Shown here in pieces: positions 1 to 5,643 of a stretch of 5,643 bases of DNA; position 1 is the first letter of the stretch, and every line of letters begins with the position of its first letter. The stretch covers positions 1 through 5,643 of the forward strand of contig CAZUAH010000781.1 of NCBI GenBank assembly GCA_964617665.1. Reading direction: 5' to 3'. The stretch is from JADHUC01 sp964617665. Lineage in GTDB: Bacteria > Planctomycetota > Planctomycetia > Pirellulales > Pirellulaceae. The notes under the pieces were generated by a model that was not told where the DNA came from, did not search any database, and saw nothing but the letters and a program-made list of their open reading frames with translations. The position numbers and the translations under genes were made by a program.

Positions 1-13
1 CCTGCCCCTCAAC

Positions 14-46
14 CTAATTGTCGCTAAAGACTTAAGCTAATTGACG
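14..46. repeat. Pair of 11-bp direct repeats, CTAATTGTCGC and CTAATTGACGC
   Basis: The two copies at 14-24 and 36-46 differ at one base. Their starts are 22 bp apart, close to two helical turns, in a locally AT-rich stretch at the left edge. The spacing would suit a DNA-binding protein or a boundary of the neighbouring locus, but there is no gene context to decide. Confidence 0.4.
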
Positions 47-227
47 CCGAACAGCAACTGTAGGTAGATAATTCGAACGCGTCACGCGACGGGCTGCCTC
101 AGAGGGGCACAAGGTCGCACAGATTCCGATCAAAGGAACCAGTGACACACCTCGTGATCAGGGCTGACTATTCTGTGTGCTAGGTCTGACCAGGGCTCCC
201 AGAGTCATTGACCAGCTCGCGATGTAC

Positions 228-247
228 ATTGCCGGCCATTGCCGACC
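228..247. repeat. Tandem 10-bp imperfect repeat just downstream of the large gene
   Basis: ATTGCCGGCC (228-237) is followed directly by ATTGCCGACC (238-247), with one mismatch. It lies a few bases past the stop codon of the PNP-STAND gene. No function can be assigned, and so short a repeat may be coincidental. Confidence 0.4.
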
Positions 248-251
248 ACAT

Positions 252-3200
252 TCAATCGTCCCGTCTTCGCCTGCGTCGCCGTCGCCGCCTTCGAGGCTCA
301 CGGCGAATCATCGATTCGGGCCGCATGTCGATGTCATGCAGGATCGTGAAGGCATCATCCAGCCCTAGACGCAGAAGCTCCTCTAACAGAGATAGACCTT
401 CTGATCGCGTGTCATCAAAACGCTGCAATGTCATCGCGATGTTCACAAGACTTGGACCAGACTGGTAGAGCTCATGGGAGAATGAAGTAAGCTCATCTCC
501 TCTCCTTTCCAGGATTGCTTGGCACACGTGCAGCACGGTTTCCCGTGAGTGCGGCAGCAAATCTGCGAGATGCTCGACCAAGTCTGGGATGAATCGACCG
601 GACATCGCGGTTGGGTTCTCCACGATCTTCTTCAAGAGAGCGTCAGTGTGCTCGTCTGCGGGAAAGTCCTCGGCCGACCAGAATACAGTGCCGATGGCTG
701 CGCTAACCTTGACCGTTGCCTGCGGGATCAAGTGACGCAACACGCGACACGCCTCCAAGCGTGCTTCCGGTTCATCCCAAAGGCGGGAAGCCGCAAATGC
801 TACTCCAACCGCGATCGGCTCTCCTCGACCAACGCCAGCGGCCAATTCTTCGAGTTGCCCCTGCAGACGTTTCGCTGCCCACTGGTGTTTGTCGCGACGG
901 AGTGCGAGAAGAGTCAGGAGTTCACCATACGCCTGTCGATGGCCGAATCGTTCAGACGCGAGTAGGTGATCCAAGAAATGGGAAACGAAGTCCTCCGTAA
1001 GGTAGTGACTGACCATCGCGACGAGGCGTACACCCTGCGGTCGATACTTGATCGATGGGTGTCCGTCGAACAGCTTCGCGATCATGCGGCACCCGTACTC
1101 ACGATCACATCCCTTCAGGCTGATCCAACGCAACTCGCTGCAATAACGTGTCCAGGTATCCGACGAAATCCCGCTATCGAGGAGGTCGTCCAGCAAGCGA
1201 AGCCACCGGCGTGTTTCTGGCGGACTTCTCATCAGGAAGCCATTGGTGACAGCGAGTAGCGGCCAAAATGAACGATCCGTGTGGATGGCACCACCCAACC
1301 CATGCCACAAGACGGAGGAGGGTTCGCGTTCTTCATCCGACCCCTCGAGGTCATCAGACTCAGCGAGACCATCGTCGGATTCCCACGGCATCACCAGCCA
1401 TCGTTCCAGCAGTTGACAAAGGTCGTCCGGAAGTCCCAGATCGGATTGACATCGCTTGTAGAGCAGATAGCCAGCGGTTGAGCGAAACTCCTCCGATTTG
1501 GGCGACAGTACGGCGAGTCGTCGAATCAATTCGTATGACTCATCTGGAGAGAAGTCACTTTCAACCAGTTCGCGAATCACCTCGGCGACGGGCAACTCAT
1601 TTCCGTCTTCAATGAGTCTCGGCAGGAGAGACAGCACGCGGTCGCGATCTTCTTTCGCCAATTCGACCAGCTCGCGAGTGGCCGCCCAGGCGCCTCCAGG
1701 CTCCTCCCAACCGCCTTCCACTTCGTTCCATTCGCTTGCGGAGCGATCGCGGCGCTGTGGACCATCAAGCGATTGGAGGATCGCCTCATCGGATGCGGTC
1801 CGCATCTCTGCCTTCGACAATGGAGGGACTTCCCTGACGAATCCACTCCGGACTCCTGGGCGTTTTCGGTCCCAATCAGGTAGCTCTCTTTCCTCACGTT
1901 CGACAAGCTGATCCGTTTCGGTAGACAGTAGATGCGAAGGGATAGCCTTGAGCAGCCTTAGACGAGCTTCTCGATCATAAACGTCTCGGCGTTCGTCCAC
2001 GCCCACGTCTTCGCGGTACTGCGACCATGAAAGGATCATATTCTCGAGCGTCTTCCTTGCATTTTCATCAAGGTGCGGCGCCACCGCCTTGACCAGAGCA
2101 GTCGAGTCCCCCTGCAATTCGCCTACATAACTGCCCAATGTGAAGCGGCGCCGATCTTCCCGGAAAAAGTCCATCACTACCTCAGGTATCTTCGCAGCCG
2201 CCACCGTGAGTCCTCGCGCCAGTAGTCTCTGTACTGGACGGACTTCGCATGTCCAAGCAGAACGCGTGATGTTCAGGAATGCCTGTTCGTCAATCTTCGC
2301 CGTTTCTTCGACCGAGATGCAGACTGCCATTGTCACTGAACACCCAAGGTCGCCTTCCTCCCTATCCAATGCACGGAGGCTACCTGCGTACTCGTAAACG
2401 ACCGAGGACTCGTAGCCGTCATGGAACTGCTCGGCGTTCTCGACGAACCACCCCCACACGACCTGGAGGAATTCGATTGGAGCTGCCTCAGCAACGGCAG
2501 GAAGCTCATGCCATGTATTCGTACTTTCCAGAGGCGTTCGACGCGACTTAGCCGTCGCTTGCGACCGCGATGCTGGCGATAGATCACCACACTCTTCCGC
2601 ATCGCTGCGCGAAACGACTTCCAGGAATACCTGAGGAGCTAGTCTCGGTTGATCCGCGGAAATCGTGTAGACAAGGTCTTCGGCCCACCAAAGTTGATCA
2701 CCTTCACCTTTCGCACGTCGAACTATTCTGCATACTAGGCCAACCGTCTGTTGATCCCAGCGCCCAATCTCACGCAGCGCACGCCACGTCAACTCGTCCT
2801 TTGAAGGGTCATCGATCCAGTAATCTAGGATCAACCGAAGGCACTCTTCCCGCGCGAACTGCCATGCATCGCTGATCACTCCCACCATCGCCCAACGGTC
2901 TTGCGTGCCCCATTTCATCACCGTTGGAAATTGCGACCATCGAAGTGCCCGAAACCAGCCCTCCTTGCCCCGTATCGCAATCAGCACTCTCAGGCGATCA
3001 GGATCGTGTGCAAGCCTCTCGGCCATGTGCAGAGTCTCTTGTTCGTCGGGTTCAGGTACCTGCCCGAGGAAGTCGATCAACAAGAATCGTACGTGCAGGC
3101 GAAGGCTTGCGTTCATGAGCCTGCTCAATTCGTTGTGATATTTGGGTCGATTCGCGTCGCGCAAGTAACGCAAGACCGCCCACAGAGTGGGACGCACGAG

Positions 3201-5264
3201 AATCGCATCCTGCCGTTCTAGCACGTGATCGCAGAGCGACTGTTCTGTCTTCGTGAAGAGCCTCGCCTTGGCATGTTCCAGTAGGGTTTGATGCAGAAAA
3301 CCGACGTGTCTGTCCTGCCTGCAAAGGATCTGTTCAGATTCCAGCTGCGCGACGAGACTGCGCTTGGATTCGATTAACACATCCGGTATCCAAAGCGATT
3401 CCGTTCCTATTGAGTATTCGGCGATTTGATAGGCGAGCGCCCTCTGCTCGTTCGTCTGCAATTTCCTGTCCCATAGGTCGTCCAACATCATCTGATAGGA
3501 GCCGAAAACATCTTCCTGGCCGGTCTGGCGGAATCTCTCCAAGTAGACTCGGAGATGCTGAGGAGTACGCAACAACTCTCGAAACGATTCTGGCCAGTTT
3601 TCGGCGTTCTCTATTCCGTGTCGTGCAAGCTGCGCAGCGACATCAACCCATGAGGGGAGCTCGAGTTCGATTACCTTGGCGTCAAGGGAAGTGAACCGCG
3701 TGTCGCGGCTGTAGTCGAATCTCCGACATGAGCATATTACCGACACCTGCGGTATGGACGAGCATCGGTCAATGAACTCGATGACGTCATTGAGGCGGTC
3801 GGACGTCAAATCTACCGTGCTCGCCAACGCGTCGAGTTGGTCAATGACAACAAGCACACTTCCTCGGGATGCAACAACCTTGATCGCATCAAGAGCAGAT
3901 ATATCGAGCCCAATTTCACGTCTGCCCCACGTCTCGAAGGGCGTGTCCATGGGCAATAAGTCAGCTTTGATGCCGATCGTAGCAGCCCCAGAATCGATGG
4001 CGTCTCCAACCATCTCCGCCAATAGCGCCGTTTTCCCGCTCCCCGGACTTCCGAGAAGGCACAAGACCTTGACGTCGCCACCGATTGTAAATTGCTCCAA
4101 CGTATCTCGCTCTGATCTTGGGATGCGATCCTCGGGGCTCACAATCCGCTTCAGAAGTGGCAAAGAAGAAGCTTCGAACGCAGCGACAATCGATTCGACC
4201 GTCGGCGCTCTTGGGCCCCTCCTTCCGAAACCCCCGGTCGCAACCGACGCTATCGCATCGCGAACGTTCCTGAAGAATCGAATTGCACCTGCCGGCCGGC
4301 ACGAAGGACTCGGTATCGCTGGTCGACTGATTGGCCGTAGCCCATGAAACATCTCTGGCGGCAGGCTTGTCATCATTGCATGTAAGAAGGAGGCACCAAC
4401 CTCACACGCAAACTGAGTCCACTCGGCATCTCGCTTGAATCCCACAACGTCGCTGATCCCCCGCACGCAGAGAAGCGGCAGTTCGTTGACTGCACCATGG
4501 CGAGCGGCGGCATAGACACCACCCGCTTCCATTTCTATGTGCGTGATGTGCCGAGCGCATCTTCGCCACTCTCGAAGCAAGGAAGTGTCTTTCAGTAACA
4601 CGTTGGAGGTCGCGACGGCTCCCGTCTTGTACAGCGGCGGCCGAGGAATTCCAGTTTGGGGGAAATGCCTTTCAAGCGAACGACGAACTGCCTTCCGAGT
4701 TTCGTCTGTTCCGTAGTAGCATCCAGCCCGAGTGTCCTCGGGTAATGTCACACTGGGTTTCTCCATTCCGAGTGTGCGCTCTTGATTCCATGGCCCCAAT
4801 CGCTCGCGCCATGCAGGAATGGCGGCAAGAAGTCTCTCAACCGCTGGATGCGTTGGTCCACCCGAGGGACGATACTGAGGTTGCTCGTCCTCCACCGCGG
4901 CAGTAATTGAAAAATCATGCAGGCTGCTCGCGAGAAGGACGTCACCCAGTGAAAACTCGCTGTCCGGTATACCGCCAGCTATACCGGACAGAATCAACCA
5001 CCTAGGCTCAAGGTCCTCGATGATGTCACGCGCGACGGATTGTGCGACCGTCTGCCCCTGGTCATAAGCCCGAACGATTGCGACGGATGTTGTCCTTCCG
5101 TCCGACCGGCGGGCGTTGCAGTACTCGTAGAACTGCCTTCCGCCGATGACTGGACTTCGCGGACAGAATCGCCTGAGCACGGCTTCGAACTCATCCTCTC
5201 GGATGGTAATCACCGCGAAGTCAATACGTCCACAGAGTTGCTTGATATGAACGGTGGTCGTCAT
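252..5264 (-). CDS. PNP-STAND NTPase fusion protein, candidate antiphage NLR-like defence protein (1670 aa)
   Basis: Three modules are visible. (1) Residues ~14-300 are a PNP/UDP-phosphorylase-type nucleosidase fold: glycine-rich loop around 69-74, GIAGG at 94-98, LGDV at 106-109, a G-A-V-A-T-S-N strand at 215-221, the ribose-binding MEAGGV motif with E246, and RGISD with the putative general acid D272 followed by the usual K277/W282 helix. (2) Residues ~395-680 are a P-loop STAND/NACHT-like NTPase: Walker A GSPGSGKT at 405-412 (K411), Walker B LVVIDQLD at 471-478 (D475, D478), a sensor-like CSCRRFD at 511-517, a lid-region P568, and a winged-helix motif FLHQTLLEHAKAR at 656-668. (3) Residues ~681-1650 have no catalytic motif; they are Leu/Arg/Glu/Trp-rich, apparently helical (HEAT/TPR-like solenoid), as expected for a sensor arm. 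No signal peptide or membrane segment is seen, so it is probably cytosolic. The ATG at 5264 is the only reasonable start, because in-frame stops lie just upstream (5286-5288) and an AGGA precedes it. The protein ends in eleven Arg then two Asp. Known for the family: STAND proteins with N-terminal effectors act as bacterial NLR-like antiphage proteins, and PNP effectors such as the Detocs one cleave ATP. Inferred: ATP or nucleotide depletion on phage sensing. A metabolic nucleosidase role is unlikely given the fusion. Confidence 0.93.
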   Translation of the reverse strand: MTTTVHIKQLCGRIDFAVITIREDEFEAVLRRFCPRSPVIGGRQFYEYCNARRSDGRTTSVAIVRAYDQGQTVAQSVARDIIEDLEPRWLILSGIAGGIPDSEFSLGDVLLASSLHDFSITAAVEDEQPQYRPSGGPTHPAVERLLAAIPAWRERLGPWNQERTLGMEKPSVTLPEDTRAGCYYGTDETRKAVRRSLERHFPQTGIPRPPLYKTGAVATSNVLLKDTSLLREWRRCARHITHIEMEAGGVYAAARHGAVNELPLLCVRGISDVVGFKRDAEWTQFACEVGASFLHAMMTSLPPEMFHGLRPISRPAIPSPSCRPAGAIRFFRNVRDAIASVATGGFGRRGPRAPTVESIVAAFEASSLPLLKRIVSPEDRIPRSERDTLEQFTIGGDVKVLCLLGSPGSGKTALLAEMVGDAIDSGAATIGIKADLLPMDTPFETWGRREIGLDISALDAIKVVASRGSVLVVIDQLDALASTVDLTSDRLNDVIEFIDRCSSIPQVSVICSCRRFDYSRDTRFTSLDAKVIELELPSWVDVAAQLARHGIENAENWPESFRELLRTPQHLRVYLERFRQTGQEDVFGSYQMMLDDLWDRKLQTNEQRALAYQIAEYSIGTESLWIPDVLIESKRSLVAQLESEQILCRQDRHVGFLHQTLLEHAKARLFTKTEQSLCDHVLERQDAILVRPTLWAVLRYLRDANRPKYHNELSRLMNASLRLHVRFLLIDFLGQVPEPDEQETLHMAERLAHDPDRLRVLIAIRGKEGWFRALRWSQFPTVMKWGTQDRWAMVGVISDAWQFAREECLRLILDYWIDDPSKDELTWRALREIGRWDQQTVGLVCRIVRRAKGEGDQLWWAEDLVYTISADQPRLAPQVFLEVVSRSDAEECGDLSPASRSQATAKSRRTPLESTNTWHELPAVAEAAPIEFLQVVWGWFVENAEQFHDGYESSVVYEYAGSLRALDREEGDLGCSVTMAVCISVEETAKIDEQAFLNITRSAWTCEVRPVQRLLARGLTVAAAKIPEVVMDFFREDRRRFTLGSYVGELQGDSTALVKAVAPHLDENARKTLENMILSWSQYREDVGVDERRDVYDREARLRLLKAIPSHLLSTETDQLVEREERELPDWDRKRPGVRSGFVREVPPLSKAEMRTASDEAILQSLDGPQRRDRSASEWNEVEGGWEEPGGAWAATRELVELAKEDRDRVLSLLPRLIEDGNELPVAEVIRELVESDFSPDESYELIRRLAVLSPKSEEFRSTAGYLLYKRCQSDLGLPDDLCQLLERWLVMPWESDDGLAESDDLEGSDEEREPSSVLWHGLGGAIHTDRSFWPLLAVTNGFLMRSPPETRRWLRLLDDLLDSGISSDTWTRYCSELRWISLKGCDREYGCRMIAKLFDGHPSIKYRPQGVRLVAMVSHYLTEDFVSHFLDHLLASERFGHRQAYGELLTLLALRRDKHQWAAKRLQGQLEELAAGVGRGEPIAVGVAFAASRLWDEPEARLEACRVLRHLIPQATVKVSAAIGTVFWSAEDFPADEHTDALLKKIVENPTAMSGRFIPDLVEHLADLLPHSRETVLHVCQAILERRGDELTSFSHELYQSGPSLVNIAMTLQRFDDTRSEGLSLLEELLRLGLDDAFTILHDIDMRPESMIRREPRRRRRRRRRRRDD
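261..293 (-). repeat. Low-complexity CGN/AGR tract encoding an eleven-arginine tail
   Basis: Residues 1658-1668 are all Arg, followed by Asp-Asp and the stop. The codons are mixed (CGA, AGG, CGG, CGC, AGA), with the hexamer CGGCGA twice in tandem at 276-287. The tract is thus an imperfect purine/GC-rich repeat rather than a homogeneous triplet run. It is part of the reading frame of the large gene and creates a highly basic C-terminus. Confidence 0.85.
4960..4991. repeat. Perfect 12-bp inverted repeat inside the PNP active-site motif
   Basis: CTGTCCGGTATA (4960-4971) and TATACCGGACAG (4980-4991) are perfect reverse complements separated by 8 nt. The repeat sits in the codons for residues 92-102, which cover the GIAGG loop of the nucleosidase domain. 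In mRNA it would form a strong 12-bp stem with an 8-nt loop. No T-run follows it, so it is not an intrinsic terminator. It may be a by-product of the near-symmetrical SGIAGGI coding sequence, or a real RNA or protein-binding element. Confidence 0.75.
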
Positions 5265-5427
5265 CCTCAGCGTCCTGTCTATCCATTACGCCTACTGCAG
5301 GGCGAGATACTGTCATTCGGACAAGGACAGCCCACGAACAGGCGATTCACTGCCGGCGGTAAAGGCCGAAGTGTGCCGCATCCACCTTGACGCCAAATAG
5401 ACTGTCCATTGTATGTGGTTGGTGCTC
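5265..5427. other. 163-bp gap upstream of the PNP-STAND gene
   Basis: This gap separates the stop of the partial upstream frame from the ATG of the large gene and would hold any dedicated promoter. I see no well-spaced sigma-70 -35/-10 pair. A short inverted repeat, CTGTC/GACAG with an 11-nt spacer, lies about 50 to 70 bp before the start codon (around 5310-5330). It could be an operator but is too short to call. Confidence 0.5.
5273..5276 (-). promoter_or_regulatory. Shine-Dalgarno site of the PNP-STAND gene
   Basis: The minus strand reads ACAGGACGCTGAGG directly before the ATG at 5264. The AGGA core leaves an 8-nt spacer, a normal distance, and there is no other plausible start between the upstream in-frame TAA (5286-5288) and this ATG. 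It therefore fixes the start codon. Confidence 0.6.
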
Positions 5428-5643
5428 TCAAGATGAGACTCCGGCTTCCGGAGACCATTCAAACGGACCCAGTCTCGAGTGGCCGTTTCCTTCCAAATCA
5501 CCCCTCAGTGTAGCCACCCACCCATGGTTAACAAGCATCCATGAATCAAATTGCTCAGACTGGAAATCTCCTGTGTCGGCAACTAGCCCAAGTCCGGCGG
5601 CGCACTCTGCGAGCGCGTGGCCATGAAGTAGCGGCTCGGATTT
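5428..5643 (-). CDS. 3' end of an unrecognised gene, cut by the window edge
   Basis: On the minus strand one frame is open from the right edge (first full codon 5643-5641) for 71 codons to a TGA at 5428-5430. About 44% of its codons begin with G, a bias typical of real coding DNA, and the translation reads like a globular protein (for example HALAECAAGLGLVADTGDF, then a Trp-containing stretch ending near PFEWSPEAG). The frame opposite it on the plus strand (5387-5626) is Ser/Pro-rich, as antisense shadows usually are. I do not recognise the family; no catalytic motif, membrane segment or repeat is visible in this part. It lies 163 bp upstream of the PNP-STAND gene in the same orientation, so it may be a co-transcribed partner or simply an unrelated neighbour. 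An open run of this length can occur by chance, so confidence is moderate. Confidence 0.55.
   Translation of the reverse strand, partial: KSEPLLHGHALAECAAGLGLVADTGDFQSEQFDSWMLVNHGWVATLRGDLEGNGHSRLGPFEWSPEAGVSS

Larger units (their letters stand above)
1..251. other. Non-coding region downstream of the PNP-STAND gene
   Basis: Stops are frequent in all frames and no coding-like frame enters from the left edge. A plus-strand gene could at most end within the first 40 bases. The stretch holds the two short repeat pairs listed separately and a near-palindrome GCGATGTACATTGC around 218-231. I found no GC-rich stem followed by a T-run in the direction of the large gene, so no intrinsic terminator can be called. 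Confidence 0.6.

Noticed and set aside
1..46. Integron attC-like or insertion-sequence end at the left edge
   Set aside because: The CTCAAC and GTTGAG elements do not fit the RYYYAAC/GTTRRRY cores, and no terminal inverted repeat partner or transposase is in the window.
187..206. Possible terminator hairpin TGAC...GTCA downstream of the large gene
   Set aside because: Only a 4-bp outer stem pairs, the inside does not, and there is no T-run.
177..468. Short plus-strand frames over the 3' end of the large gene
   Set aside because: They start in or run into the arginine-tract antisense sequence, and their products are Arg/Ser/Pro-rich shadows.
3754..4347. Plus-strand open frame of 197 codons opposite the NTPase domain
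   Set aside because: It is antisense to the strongly supported Walker A/B region; its Ser/Arg/Pro-rich translation is typical of a shadow frame.
4365..5225. Stand-alone metabolic MTA/SAH nucleosidase or purine phosphorylase
   Set aside because: The domain has the family motifs but continues without a stop into the NTPase and solenoid, so it is an effector module of a fusion rather than a separate enzyme.
5313..5501. Minus-strand 62-codon frame between the partial gene and the large gene
   Set aside because: It overlaps the partial upstream frame in another phase, has no visible family features, and no good Shine-Dalgarno site was seen.
5387..5626. Plus-strand 79-codon frame at the right edge
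   Set aside because: Ser/Pro-rich and antisense to the minus-strand frame at 5428-5643, which has better coding bias.

Overview
The window is dominated by one very large gene on the minus strand (252-5264, 1670 codons). Its product has an N-terminal nucleoside phosphorylase/nucleosidase (PNP/UDP superfamily) domain, a central P-loop STAND/NACHT-like NTPase, and a C-terminal region of about 970 residues that looks helical and repeat-like. This is the layout of a bacterial NLR-like immune protein: effector, switch, sensor. Proteins with this layout are known or suspected to defend against phage by abortive infection. The gene looks complete and intact. It has one clear ATG start preceded by an AGGA Shine-Dalgarno element, and all motifs of the two N-terminal modules are readable.

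Layout from left to right: 1-251 is non-coding as far as I can see. It lies downstream of the big gene and holds short direct repeats but no convincing terminator. 252-5264 is the PNP-STAND gene, read right to left, ending in a run of eleven arginines. 5265-5427 is a 163-bp upstream gap. 5428-5643 is the 3' end of a second minus-strand open frame that runs off the right edge (71 codons visible, no recognised family). If it is a real gene, it lies immediately upstream of, and in the same direction as, the STAND gene.

The organism is bacterial. GC content is moderate (roughly mid-50s percent by eye), there is a Shine-Dalgarno start, and arginine codons include much CGA and AGG. That arginine use is unlike a typical enterobacterium, but the phylum cannot be fixed from this window. 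No tRNA, rRNA, CRISPR array, transposase or integrase gene is visible.

Expected mechanism, by inference from family knowledge: the C-terminal solenoid senses an invader-derived molecule, the NTPase exchanges nucleotide and oligomerises, and the PNP domain then cleaves a nucleotide or nucleoside. ATP is a plausible substrate, as for the PNP effector of Detocs. The result would be to stop infected-cell metabolism. Nothing in the sequence proves the trigger or the substrate.
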